Shown: positions 22,891 through 31,339, counted from the first letter of the stretch. The stretch: 46,124 nt of DNA from AEGEAN-183 sp964002385 (GCA_964002385.1 CAXFFS010000001.1:1-46124), one strand, 5' to 3'. The notes: a model not told the origin generated them from the sequence alone. Made by a program: numbers and translations.

Positions 22891-23502
22891 TTAATTCTCA
22901 GGATTAAATACTAAAGTAAACTTTCTAAAATTATTATCAAATAACCTCCTACTCATATCTAAACCGTCGAATTTAGATACCTTTTGAATGGCATTAAGGG
23001 TAGAGCTATCGAAAGCTTGGTTTCCACTGGTCTTGATAAGCTTTACTTGAACAATTTCTCCAGTGGGAACTAGAGTTATAAGTATTTCAGCTGACATTCC
23101 TTTTTTTGCAGAACTTGGTTGTTTCCAATTTATTATTACTTGATCTCTAATAAGATTTGAATAATAAGAGATCTCCTCAACAGAACTTTTAATCTCTTCA
23201 CCCAATATTTGTTTCAACAACAAGTCTTTTTCCACTTTTACAGTTTCTATCTCTGCTTTTGCATTGGCAGTTTCTAAAACTGTAGGGCTAATTATTGGTT
23301 CTTCTTGTATTAGTTCTTTAACCTTCTTAATATTTTTTTTCTTTGAAATAACTAGAGGTTTTTCAAATACAAGATAAGCAGGCATTGGTTCAACTTTGTT
23401 AAGTGAGTAAAGATTATCTATTTGAAAGAAGTTGGCGAAAGATAAAACTAACCCTAAATGCAGAATGAAAGAAACAAAGAACCCTGAAAGGTAATTTTGC
23501 AT
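22891..23502 (-). CDS. tolA: TolA-like protein, short form with TonB-type C-terminal domain
   Basis: 203 residues, about half of E. coli TolA (421). An N-terminal membrane helix (about 5-26) is followed by a Lys/Glu-rich linker of about 80 residues, then a C-terminal domain from about 110 (YSNLIRDQVIINWKQPSSAKKGMSAEILITLVPTGEIVQVKLI), which matches TolA domain III/TonB_C. The helical domain II that spans the periplasm in enterobacteria is largely absent. Placement between tolR and tolB makes TolA the best call. It works with TolQR as the proton-motive-force linkage. Confidence 0.85.
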   Translation of the reverse strand: MQNYLSGFFVSFILHLGLVLSFANFFQIDNLYSLNKVEPMPAYLVFEKPLVISKKKNIKKVKELIQEEPIISPTVLETANAKAEIETVKVEKDLLLKQILGEEIKSSVEEISYYSNLIRDQVIINWKQPSSAKKGMSAEILITLVPTGEIVQVKLIKTSGNQAFDSSTLNAIQKVSKFDGLDMSRRLFDNNFRKFTLVFNPEN

Positions 23503-23505
23503 GTT

Positions 23506-23931
23506 TTACAAAGAAGGGGGTTGGGTTATTAAACCGACATCTTCAGCACCTGAAGCTTGTAGCACGGACATTAACTCCATAACTTTTTGGTATTTAACAT
23601 TCCCATCTCCTCTTACTACTACCTGTAAATAAGGGTTTGCTTTAAGAATTTTGTCCACCTGGACTGAAAGGTCTTCCAGATTAAGCGGTGTGTTTCTTGT
23701 AGCTTGAGTTTCAAGAAAAAATACGCCATCTGACTTAATAGAAATGATTAAAGGATCGTTTTTTTCTCTTGGTAATGGCTCAGATAGAGTTTCAGGGAGA
23801 TTTACTAAGACGCCTTGAACCATTAAAGGTGCTGCTATCATGAATACAACCAGAAGCACTAACATAACATCTATGTATGGAACTACATTTATATCGGAAA
23901 GTAATGTCCTTCTTCGCCTTCTTGAAGTCAT
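23506..23931 (-). CDS. tolR: Tol-Pal system protein TolR
   Basis: 141 residues (E. coli 142). A single helix carries the conserved aspartate in VVPYIDVMLVLLVVFMIAAPL, the proton-channel residue of the ExbD/TolR family. The periplasmic domain follows (NLPETLSEPLP ... LEDLSVQVDKILK ... VVRGDGNVKYQKVMELM). It overlaps the tolQ stop by 4 bases and lies 3 bases before tolA. Confidence 0.96.
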   Translation of the reverse strand: MTSRRRRRTLLSDINVVPYIDVMLVLLVVFMIAAPLMVQGVLVNLPETLSEPLPREKNDPLIISIKSDGVFFLETQATRNTPLNLEDLSVQVDKILKANPYLQVVVRGDGNVKYQKVMELMSVLQASGAEDVGLITQPPSL

Positions 23932-24596
23932 TTTTTGTAAAGGTCTCTACGCAGAACAATAGAGAATTCATCCATAAAATCTTCAAAACTTGAAAGAAGT
24001 GTTTCAACTGAGGCTGTGTATCTGTTGTATGCAATTAAAGCTGGTATTGCTGCAAAAAGACCTATTGCTGTGGCTATTAAGGCTTCTGAGATGCCAGGAG
24101 CTACTGTTGATAAGGTAGCTTGATTAGTTTCTGCTAATCCTCTAAAAGAATTCATAATTCCCCAGACTGTTCCAAATAAACCAACGTAGGGCGATGCAGA
24201 AGCTACAGTAGCTAAAAAAGGTAAGTGCTTCTCCAGCGTAGTTTGTTCCCTTGAAAGAGAGATTCTCATAGCTCTTTCTGCTCCTTCTAACACTGTCTCT
24301 GGTTCTAAATCTTGGTTATTAATATTCTTGTATTCTTGATACCCTGATCTAAAAATACATTCCGCTCCAATGGCTACATAGTTTTCTTCTTGGCCTTGCT
24401 TAAAAACTGCCTCTAGGCCTGCTTCAGACCAGAATAGATCTTCAAAACTAACTAATTCTTGTTTTGATTTATTTAAAAATATCCACCTTTCAAAAATAAC
24501 CATCCAAGAGAAAATTGAAGCTAACAAAAGTAAAAAAATAACCAGCTGAACTACCAGGCTAGCATTGAGAATTAAATCGATGATTGAAAATGACAT
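23928..24596 (-). CDS. tolQ: Tol-Pal system protein TolQ
   Basis: 222 residues (E. coli 230). Three helices: about 12-35, 125-150 and 165-190. Helices 2 and 3 carry PYVGLFGTVWGIMNSFRGL and SEALIATAIGLFAAIPALIAYNRY, the MotA/TolQ/ExbB signature with the Thr residues lining the proton path. It forms the motor with TolR in the inner membrane. It follows ybgC by 5 bases, the usual gammaproteobacterial order. Confidence 0.97.
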   Translation of the reverse strand: MSFSIIDLILNASLVVQLVIFLLLLASIFSWMVIFERWIFLNKSKQELVSFEDLFWSEAGLEAVFKQGQEENYVAIGAECIFRSGYQEYKNINNQDLEPETVLEGAERAMRISLSREQTTLEKHLPFLATVASASPYVGLFGTVWGIMNSFRGLAETNQATLSTVAPGISEALIATAIGLFAAIPALIAYNRYTASVETLLSSFEDFMDEFSIVLRRDLYKK

Positions 24597-24601
24597 AGTT
24601 C

Positions 24602-25000
24602 TTATAGCAATGATTTCATACCTTGGTATAACTTGCTAGGAAGAGCTTTGGGTTTAAAATTTTTTAAACTAAGACAACCGCATTTAACAATCCCACCACA
24701 CAATAAGTTGCCTTCATCAGTAAAAACTTCTTGAGTAAAATCAAAGCTAACTTTTCCTGCTTTTATGATTCGAGTATGTACTTCTATTTGCTGGTCTAGA
24801 TAAGCTGGTTTTTTGAATTCTATAGCTACTTCTCTGACAACAAAAATAGCTCCTTGTTCCATTAAGTCCTTCTGCTCATAGCCAATCTCTCGAAGATATT
24901 CTGTCCTTGCTCTCTCAAAAAACTTTAAGTAGTTTGCGTAATAAACTACCCCTTGAGCGTCAGTATCTTCGTAATAAACTTTAATTGGCAAAATATGCAT
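24602..25000 (-). CDS. ybgC: Acyl-CoA thioesterase YbgC (hot-dog fold)
   Basis: 132 residues (E. coli 134). The catalytic segment YYEDTDAQGVVYYANYLKFFERARTEYLR, with the family Asp, and IEFKKPAYLDQQIEVHTRI are 4-hydroxybenzoyl-CoA-thioesterase/YbgC motifs. Family members hydrolyse short acyl-CoAs or acyl-ACP and are linked to phospholipid metabolism next to the Tol system. It lies 2 bases after the PDDEXK gene and 5 before tolQ. Confidence 0.95.
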   Translation of the reverse strand: MHILPIKVYYEDTDAQGVVYYANYLKFFERARTEYLREIGYEQKDLMEQGAIFVVREVAIEFKKPAYLDQQIEVHTRIIKAGKVSFDFTQEVFTDEGNLLCGGIVKCGCLSLKNFKPKALPSKLYQGMKSLL

Positions 25001-25002
25001 CT

Positions 25003-25413
25003 TTATAAATCGTGGTCTTGTATATCTTCTTTATAAAGATTTTTAAGAAGAAAGATAAAATCTTCCCATAGCAGATCTGCGGTATAAGGAGCATTAATAT
25101 TTAATTCGGGGTTAATAGCCCCGAGGGGAATTCTTACTTTGATAGGTCTTCTATTAAACTTATACACAAGCGCTGGAATTCCTTCTTCACGAGTAGCATC
25201 AAGAACTTGCTGCCACCAAGCTTCCAGTGGTTCAGCACCTGTACCATATCTTTTACATTCTATGTACCATCGTCCTAGCATTAAATCGGGCAAGTGCTTC
25301 TCCCTGGTTTGTTCTAGAATTCTTCTTACATTGTTCTTCAAACCAAGATCTGCAGTTAATAGATTTCCAATTTCTCTTTCAAAAGACGCCCCTTTATTCC
25401 TTGAATTTGTCAT
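25003..25413 (-). CDS. PDDEXK nuclease, Hjc-like candidate Holliday junction resolvase
   Basis: 136 residues. The N-terminal NKGASFEREIGNLL carries Glu12/Glu14; then R30-R31, P42-D43 in LPDLMLG, and E52-C-K54 in YIECKRYGTG. This E...PD...ExK series is the PDDEXK core of the archaeal Hjc and phage resolvase group. A Trp-rich AWWQQVLDATREEGIPALVYKFNRRP follows. It is packed between yebC and ybgC (2 bases on each side), the place where gammaproteobacteria usually have ruvC-ruvA-ruvB. Resolvase function is inferred from fold and position; a general endonuclease is possible. Confidence 0.72.
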   Translation of the reverse strand: MTNSRNKGASFEREIGNLLTADLGLKNNVRRILEQTREKHLPDLMLGRWYIECKRYGTGAEPLEAWWQQVLDATREEGIPALVYKFNRRPIKVRIPLGAINPELNINAPYTADLLWEDFIFLLKNLYKEDIQDHDL

Positions 25414-25415
25414 GG

Positions 25416-26162
25416 CTAATCTAGATGCTCAACGACCTCTTCAGGAAAATCTGCATTTGAATGTACATTTTGAGTATCATCTAAATCCTCCAAAGCTTCT
25501 AATAGTTTATAAATCTTTATCGAAGTTTCTAAGTCTGTAGAAACACTAGTCTCCGGAACTAAACTAATTTCAGACTCTAGTGTTTCTATTTCTTTATCAA
25601 TTAATGCTTTCTTAACTGGATCAAAATCTTCAGGTAAGGTAGAAATAGTTATTGACTGATCTGAGTTCTCTTCTATATCTTCAGCACCCGCTTCTATTGC
25701 AACCTCAAGTACCTGTTCTAAGCTTGTGTTGTTACTTAATTGTATCAATCCTTTTTTAACAAAAAGATATGAGACAGAACCATCTGTACCTAGGTTTCCT
25801 CCTGCTTTGGAAAAAGCATGCCTTACTTCAGCTACAGTCCTATTGTTGTTATCAGTCATAGATTCAACAATTATGGCGACACCTCCAGGACCATAACCTT
25901 CAAAGGTAGTTTCTTCTAGGTCGTCTCCTTCTGCTGATCCAGATCCCCTTTGTATAGCCCTTTCTATCGTATCTTTTGGCATGTTTGCTGATAAAGCTTT
26001 ATCTAAAGCAGTTCTTAGCCTTGGGTTATCTTCTGCAACTGGCCCTCCTAATCTGGAAGCTACTGTTAGTTCTCTAATCAGACGGGAAAATATTTTTCCC
26101 CTTTTAGCATCTTGACGACCTTTTCTGTGCTTAATATTTGCCCATTTAGAATGTCCAGCCAT
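25416..26162 (-). CDS. yebC: YebC/PmpR family translational/transcriptional regulator
   Basis: 248 residues (E. coli 246). It begins MAGHSKWANIKHRKGRQDAKRGKIFSRLIRE, the nearly invariant YebC N-terminus, and contains YEGYGPGGVAIIVE-like FEGYGPGGVAIIVESMTDNNNRT and a DIEENSDQSITI C-terminal domain. YebC proteins bind DNA and, in recent work, help ribosomes through proline stretches. It lies 2 bases downstream of aspS. The aspS-yebC pair is conserved in gammaproteobacteria. Confidence 0.96.
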   Translation of the reverse strand: MAGHSKWANIKHRKGRQDAKRGKIFSRLIRELTVASRLGGPVAEDNPRLRTALDKALSANMPKDTIERAIQRGSGSAEGDDLEETTFEGYGPGGVAIIVESMTDNNNRTVAEVRHAFSKAGGNLGTDGSVSYLFVKKGLIQLSNNTSLEQVLEVAIEAGAEDIEENSDQSITISTLPEDFDPVKKALIDKEIETLESEISLVPETSVSTDLETSIKIYKLLEALEDLDDTQNVHSNADFPEEVVEHLD

Positions 26163-26164
26163 AG

Positions 26165-27937
26165 CTAATCTTCCTTATCAACAATAATTTTTAACTCCTC
26201 TAACTGGTCAGATGAAGCCTGTCCGGGTGCATTCGTCATCAAACATGAAGCTGTCTGTGTTTTAGGGAATGCTATTACATCTCTTATAGATTCAGATGAA
26301 GTCATAAGCATAATTAAGCGATCGTAACCGATTGCTAATCCAGCATGAGGAGGACAACCATGTTGCAGAGCTGATAATAAGAATCCGAATTTTTCCTCCC
26401 CTTCTTTCTTATTTATTCCCAGAACTTCTAATACAGAAGACAACATTTCGTGGTCATGAATACGCACTGATCCTCCTCCTAATTCTAGACCATTAAGGAC
26501 AATATCATATGCATCTGATAAGCAACTTAGAGGATCTTTTTTAAGCTGCTCCTTGCTACATTTAGGTGATGTGAAAGGATGATGTAGGGGAGTGATTTCT
26601 CCACTTGCATTAAGTTCAAACATGGGAAAATCTGTTATCCAACAAGGGGCCCAATCACTAGTTAATAAATTGAGTTTTTTTCCTAACTCAATTCTCAGAG
26701 CAGCTAAAGAGTCATTAACTATTTTCTTAGGTCCAGCTCCAAAGAAGATAATATCCCCTTTCTGAGCTCCCACCCTTTGTAATAAAGTTTTTACAATATC
26801 ATCTTCCAAAAACTTGAGAATAGGTGACTGTAAGCCTTCCTTACCCTTCCCTGGGTCTTCTACTCTTATATAAGCTAATCCCTTAGCTCCAAAATTTGAT
26901 ACAAATTCAGTGTAGTCATCTATTTGTTTCCTAGTTAGAACTTCTCCTCCAGGTACTCTTAAACATGCTATTTTTGAATCTTTAGAGTTTGCTGGATCGT
27001 TAAAAACTTTAAATTCAGTACTTACAAACAATTCTGATACATCTTCTAGTTCAAGAGGGTTTCTTAAATCAGGTTTGTCGGTACCGAATTTGGCAATTGC
27101 ATCTTCATAAGTCAAAGTTGGAAATTTTCCCAGCTTAATATTTAGAACTTCAAAGAAGATTTTTTTTAATAAATCAGTCACTAGGTCTTTAATATTTTGC
27201 GAGGTTACAAAAGAGCACTCTAAATCTATCTGAGTAAATTCTGGTTGCCTATCAGAGCGCAGATCTTCATCCCTAAAGCATCGAGCGAATTGGTAGTACC
27301 GTTGAAACCCTGAAGCCATTAAAGTTTGTTTAAATAACTGTGGAGACTGAGGGAGCGCAAAAAATGAACCTGGAAATGTTCTACTAGGCACAAGATAGTC
27401 CCTTGCTCCTTCTGGAGTTGCCTTAGTAAGCAAAGGAGTCTCAATTTCAATAAATTCATTAGTTTCAAGATAATCTCTAACACATTTAGAAGTTTTAGAT
27501 CTTAATCTAATATTTTTTTGCATTTCTTCTCTTCTTAAATCTAAGAACCTGTATTTAAGTCTAGTTTCTTCACCTACTGAAGCGTGCTCATCTAATTGGA
27601 AAGGTATAGGTAAAGAAGGGTTAAGAATTTTAAGAGAGGATCCAACTACCTCTACTTCCCCTGTATCTAACTCTAGGTTAACTGTTCCTTCTGGTCTTTC
27701 CCTCACTTTTCCTTCAACTGAAATTACGTATTCATTCCTACAAGTCTCTGCCAATGCAAAAGTGTCCTTTTCTTCTGGGTTGCAGACCACTTGGACTAAA
27801 CCAGACTCATCTCTTAAATCAAAGAAAATGACTCCCCCATGATCTCTTCTTCTGTGTATCCAGCCACAAACCTCAACAACTGAGTTAAGTTTCTTCTTGG
27901 TTATAGATCCGCATTTTACTGTTTCTATATTCTTCAT
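26165..27937 (-). CDS. aspS: Aspartyl-tRNA synthetase
   Basis: 590 residues (E. coli 590), class II synthetase of the bacterial type. Seen: the OB anticodon-binding domain (CGWIHRRRDHGGVIFFDLRDESG), motif 2 FRDEDLRSDRQPEFTQID, the GAD insertion around 290-410, and motif 3 GLAIGYDRLIMLM. Charges tRNA-Asp in the cytoplasm. It is preceded by an FmdB-like gene (12 bases) and followed by yebC; it lies upstream of the tol genes on one strand, so a long transcript is likely. Confidence 0.97.
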   Translation of the reverse strand: MKNIETVKCGSITKKKLNSVVEVCGWIHRRRDHGGVIFFDLRDESGLVQVVCNPEEKDTFALAETCRNEYVISVEGKVRERPEGTVNLELDTGEVEVVGSSLKILNPSLPIPFQLDEHASVGEETRLKYRFLDLRREEMQKNIRLRSKTSKCVRDYLETNEFIEIETPLLTKATPEGARDYLVPSRTFPGSFFALPQSPQLFKQTLMASGFQRYYQFARCFRDEDLRSDRQPEFTQIDLECSFVTSQNIKDLVTDLLKKIFFEVLNIKLGKFPTLTYEDAIAKFGTDKPDLRNPLELEDVSELFVSTEFKVFNDPANSKDSKIACLRVPGGEVLTRKQIDDYTEFVSNFGAKGLAYIRVEDPGKGKEGLQSPILKFLEDDIVKTLLQRVGAQKGDIIFFGAGPKKIVNDSLAALRIELGKKLNLLTSDWAPCWITDFPMFELNASGEITPLHHPFTSPKCSKEQLKKDPLSCLSDAYDIVLNGLELGGGSVRIHDHEMLSSVLEVLGINKKEGEEKFGFLLSALQHGCPPHAGLAIGYDRLIMLMTSSESIRDVIAFPKTQTASCLMTNAPGQASSDQLEELKIIVDKED

Positions 27938-27949
27938 ATTCTGTACCGT

Positions 27950-28246
27950 TTAAGAACTTTCTGATTTCTCTTCTTTCTTTTTACCTTCATCTTTCTTTAC
28001 TTTATTCTCAGTCTTAGTTTTACTTACATTACCTTGCTTATCTTCATCATTTTTAGCCAGATTTTTCTTTTTTCCAGTTTTAAAGTCAGTTTCATACCAA
28101 CCTGTCCCTTTAAGCCTAAAAGATGGAGCTGTTGGAATCTGTTTAAGTTTAGGATTATTTAACTTAAAAGAATCAAGTTCAGATATCTTCATCTGAACTT
28201 CAATCAACTTTCTTTTACCTTTTTCCTTAAATACGTAAGTGGGCAT
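27950..28246 (-). CDS. FmdB-like protein that has lost the zinc ribbon cysteines
   Basis: 98 residues. MPTYVF at the start and SFRLKGTGWYETDFKTGKKKNL in the middle match the FmdB-family protein found before aspS in many gammaproteobacteria. The four Cys of the CxxC...CxxC ribbon are absent: residues 7-35 contain no Cys at all. The last 35 residues are Lys/Glu/Asp-rich and probably disordered. Function is unknown. Sequence and position support homology; the missing metal site suggests a changed role or structural drift. Divergent from proS across a 97-base spacer. Confidence 0.7.
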   Translation of the reverse strand: MPTYVFKEKGKRKLIEVQMKISELDSFKLNNPKLKQIPTAPSFRLKGTGWYETDFKTGKKKNLAKNDEDKQGNVSKTKTENKVKKDEGKKKEEKSESS

Positions 28247-28343
28247 ACTAATTGAGTGAGAATTATACCAACATAAGCTTATTTACTTATTATCTCGTTT
28301 ACTCTTTTACTAAATGTTAATATTGAGAAGGTAAAAATTAACC

Positions 28344-29615
28344 ATGAAAACTAGTAATTTACTCTTAGCAACTCAAAGAGAAAACCCTTCTGATGCAGAA
28401 ACTATAAGCCATAAATTAATGTTAAAGGCAGGGTTAATAAGACAGGTAGCATCGGGTGTATATAACTGGTTGCCTCTAGGAGTAAAAGTCCTTAGAAAGG
28501 TAGAAAATATTGTTAGAAGAGAAATGGAAAATTCGGGAGCACAAGAAATCTTGATGCCAATGGTTCAACCTGGAGAATTGTGGAAAGAATCAGGAAGATG
28601 GCAACAATACGGTCAAGAGTTATTAATTTTTGAAGATAGACACGATAGAGAATTCTGCTTAGGTCCTACCCACGAAGAAGTAATTACAGACTTGTGTAGA
28701 AATGAAATAAGAAGTTACAAACAGCTTCCTGTTATCTTCTACCAAATACAGACAAAATTTAGAGATGAAATTAGACCTAGGTTTGGTGTTATGAGATCTA
28801 GAGAGTTCATTATGAAAGATGCTTATTCTTTTGATCTTTCGGAACAACAAATGGATGACAGTTATCAAAGCATGAGAGATGCATACATAAAGATTTTTAA
28901 TTCACTTGGCTTAGATTACAGAATAGTAAAAGCAGACAGTGGAGCTATAGGGGGGGCTGATTCAGAAGAATTTCATGTATTAGCAGATTCTGGTGAAGAT
29001 CTACTAGCTTTTAGCGACAAAAGCGATTATGCAATTAATGCTGAATTGTTAATAGAATCAAAATCTGACCAGGATCCGGGAAGCCTGGAAGGACAAGATA
29101 GTCCTGATGGAAAGGGTAAGTTAAAATTAAAAAGAGGCATTGAAGTAGGCCATATCTTCAAACTAGGAAGAAAATACTCTGAGAGTATGAAACTTACCAT
29201 CCAATCTGAGAAAGGAAATATTCACCCTGAAATGGGCTGTTATGGCATAGGTATATCAAGAATAGTTGCTGCTGCTATCGAACAAAGTCATGATGATAAA
29301 GGAATAATCTGGTCTAAAGAAATCAGTCCTTACACAACTGCCTTAGTTGAAATAAACCCTAAAGGTGAGGAAAACCTTAAAAATCTTTGTACCCAAATAT
29401 ACACCTCTTTAAAAGAGAGAGGACATGAAGTTCTTTGGGATGATAGGGATCAAAGTGCTGGGGTAAAATTTTCTGATATGGAATTAATTGGAATACCTCA
29501 AATGATTATCATTGGAGAAAAATCTTTTAGAGAAAATAAGGTTGAATTTAAGATAAGGGGTGAAGATAAGATAGTCTCACTCACCCCAGATGAAGTTCTA
29601 AATAAAATTCAATAA
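28344..29615 (+). CDS. proS: Prolyl-tRNA synthetase, short form without INS editing domain
   Basis: 423 residues against about 570 for E. coli ProS. Class II motifs are present: motif 1 region EILMPMVQPGELWKESGRW, TxE loop PTHEEVITDL, motif 2 QTKFRDEIRPRFGVMRSREF, motif 3 GCYGIGISRI, and the anticodon-binding C-domain. Between GEDLLAFSD (about 217) and GIEVGHIFKLG (about 263) only about 36 residues remain where the 180-residue YbaK-like editing insertion normally sits. Short ProS is usual in alphaproteobacteria. It should charge proline but could not clear Ala-tRNA-Pro by itself. Confidence 0.93.
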   Translation: MKTSNLLLATQRENPSDAETISHKLMLKAGLIRQVASGVYNWLPLGVKVLRKVENIVRREMENSGAQEILMPMVQPGELWKESGRWQQYGQELLIFEDRHDREFCLGPTHEEVITDLCRNEIRSYKQLPVIFYQIQTKFRDEIRPRFGVMRSREFIMKDAYSFDLSEQQMDDSYQSMRDAYIKIFNSLGLDYRIVKADSGAIGGADSEEFHVLADSGEDLLAFSDKSDYAINAELLIESKSDQDPGSLEGQDSPDGKGKLKLKRGIEVGHIFKLGRKYSESMKLTIQSEKGNIHPEMGCYGIGISRIVAAAIEQSHDDKGIIWSKEISPYTTALVEINPKGEENLKNLCTQIYTSLKERGHEVLWDDRDQSAGVKFSDMELIGIPQMIIIGEKSFRENKVEFKIRGEDKIVSLTPDEVLNKIQ

Positions 29616-29635
29616 ATTTATCTGAGAAAGAGAAA

Positions 29636-30676
29636 TTATTTTTTTTCAGCTAAAGTTTCTAGTATCTGCTTTTCTATTTTTTCAGCGATCTTAGGATTTT
29701 CTTGTAGAAATTCAACAGCTTTAGCCTTACCTTGTCCTATCTTCTCACCTTCCAAGCTGTACCAAGATCCAGCTTTTTCTAAGATGCCTAAATCAGACCC
29801 TCTGTCTAAAAGCTCACCTAACCTGTTTATACCTTTATTGTAAATAATTTGAAATTCAGCCTGTTTAAAGGGTGGAGAAACTTTATTTTTTACAACTTTA
29901 ACTCTAGTTTCATTTCCTACAACCTCATCTCCTTCTTTAACAGTACCAATCCTTCTAATATCTAATCGGCAGGAGGCATAGAATTTAAGGGCATTACCTC
30001 CAGAAGTAGTTTCTGGACTTCCAAACATAACCCCTATTTTGTGTCTAATCTGATTGATAAAGATAACTAAAGTATTTGATTTCTTAACATTACCCGTAAT
30101 TTTTCTCAAAGCTTGTGACATCAACCGAGCTTGTAAACCCATATGAGAATCACCCATTTCTCCTTCTATCTCAGCTTTGGGAACCAAAGCAGCCACTGAG
30201 TCAATGACCAATACATCTACTCCGCCTGAATGGACCAATATATCTGTTATTTCTAGAGCTTCTTCGCCTGTATCTGGTTGTGAAATTAATAACTCTTCAA
30301 CATTAACACCAAGTTTCTCTGCATATATGGGATCTAAAGCATGTTCAGCATCAATAAATGCCGCTGTCCCACCTAGTTTTTGGCATTGAGCAATGACCTC
30401 TAAAGTCAACGTTGTTTTTCCTGAAGATTCAGGACCATATATTTCAACAACTCTTCCTTTAGGTAAACCCCCTATTCCTAGTGCAATATCTAACCCTAAT
30501 GAACCTGTAGGTATGGATGGAATCTTTTCAAGGACTTTGTCGCCCATGCGCATAATTGCTTTCTCGCCCGGCCCTTTATCAAATCTTGATCCAATCTGTT
30601 TTAATGCGTTCTCTAAACTATTTGTTCTATCTTTCTCTTTATTCACTTCAATACTAGTTACCTTTTTCTGTGCCAT
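29636..30676 (-). CDS. recA: Recombinase RecA
   Basis: 346 residues (E. coli 353). Walker A GPESSGKT at 81-88, Walker B LVIDSVAALVP, loop L1/L2 regions (GEMGDSHMGLQARLMSQALRK and FINQIRHKIGVMFGSPETTSGGNAL), and the C-domain are complete. It drives homologous recombination and SOS induction. A perfect AGGAGG Shine-Dalgarno lies 5 bases before ATG. A LexA box overlaps its promoter. cinA lies 63 bases upstream; recX, normally downstream, is missing and proS converges instead. Confidence 0.98.
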   Translation of the reverse strand: MAQKKVTSIEVNKEKDRTNSLENALKQIGSRFDKGPGEKAIMRMGDKVLEKIPSIPTGSLGLDIALGIGGLPKGRVVEIYGPESSGKTTLTLEVIAQCQKLGGTAAFIDAEHALDPIYAEKLGVNVEELLISQPDTGEEALEITDILVHSGGVDVLVIDSVAALVPKAEIEGEMGDSHMGLQARLMSQALRKITGNVKKSNTLVIFINQIRHKIGVMFGSPETTSGGNALKFYASCRLDIRRIGTVKEGDEVVGNETRVKVVKNKVSPPFKQAEFQIIYNKGINRLGELLDRGSDLGILEKAGSWYSLEGEKIGQGKAKAVEFLQENPKIAEKIEKQILETLAEKK

Positions 30677-30681
30677 GTCTA

Positions 30682-30735
30682 CCTCCTAAAGGGTTTACAG
30701 GGCAATTATACATAATACTGTATAAATAAACAGTA
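30682..30735 (-). promoter_or_regulatory. recA control region: LexA box, promoter and strong ribosome-binding site
   Basis: TACTGTATAAATAAACAGTA (30716-30735) matches the gammaproteobacterial SOS box TACTG-N10-CAGTA exactly in both half-sites. On the minus strand a TATAAT -10 overlaps just downstream, with a poor -35 (CTGTTT) inside the box at 17-bp spacing. AGGAGG (30682-30687) is 5 bases from the recA ATG. LexA control of recA is expected from family knowledge; lexA is not in the window. Confidence 0.88.
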
Positions 30736-30739
30736 TTAT

Positions 30740-31234
30740 TTAAGTGTTCTTTAAGAGCTTAATTGTACCCAATAAAGCTCTTTCAACGGAGAAATATCTG
30801 ACATCATTCCTTTCCCCTGAGAAATGTTCTGTAGAAGTTACTATTTCTTGATCATTTACTTTCCAAGCAAAACAAACTGTTCCGACAGGTTTAGTTTCGG
30901 TGCCTCCTGTAGGTCCTGCAATTCCACTTATAGCTACTCCAACATTCGCACCTGATTTACTTAAAGCACCCGAGACCATTTGTCCTACAATTTCTTCACT
31001 TACCGCACCAAAATTGTCTAAGTCAGATGAAGAGACACCCAAAATTTGGGTTTTAGCTTCATAGGAATATGTTATAAAAGAAGATCCAAACCATTTTGAA
31101 CTTCCTGGAACAGAAGTTAGAGAATGTCCTACCCAACCACCGGTACAGGACTCTGCACAAGTGAAGGAATACCCTTTTGACTTAAGTAGTTCGCCTAATT
31201 CAAAACTGATTGATACTAACTTTTCTTGATTCAA
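30740..31234 (-). CDS. pncC: CinA C-terminal domain nicotinamide-nucleotide amidase (PncC)
   Basis: 164 residues from TTG 31234, which has a GAAGGA Shine-Dalgarno 6 bases upstream and gives the usual length (E. coli YgaD 165). A TTG at 31264 would add ten residues without such a site. Hallmarks are TCAESCTGGWVGHSLTSVPGSS, GAVSEEIVGQMV and VGVAISGIAGPTGGTETKPVGTV. The protein deamidates NMN to NaMN for pyridine nucleotide salvage. It lacks the MoeA-like N-terminal half of full CinA. It sits upstream of recA as in Pseudomonas and E. coli. Confidence 0.92.
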   Translation of the reverse strand: MNQEKLVSISFELGELLKSKGYSFTCAESCTGGWVGHSLTSVPGSSKWFGSSFITYSYEAKTQILGVSSSDLDNFGAVSEEIVGQMVSGALSKSGANVGVAISGIAGPTGGTETKPVGTVCFAWKVNDQEIVTSTEHFSGERNDVRYFSVERALLGTIKLLKNT

Positions 31235-31339
31235 AAAAGGTCCTTCTAAATGAGTAAAGCGCAATTAGACCAGAAATCAAATTATTGTCCAGATAGTAGT
31301 TAATTGGATATATTGCTAAAATCTACCCTTCATAATGTT

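Noticed and set aside
31304..31339. TTG start adding 12 residues to fdxA
   Set aside because: The family starts at MAF[IV]V, the extra residues are not conserved, and TTG 31304 has no good Shine-Dalgarno.
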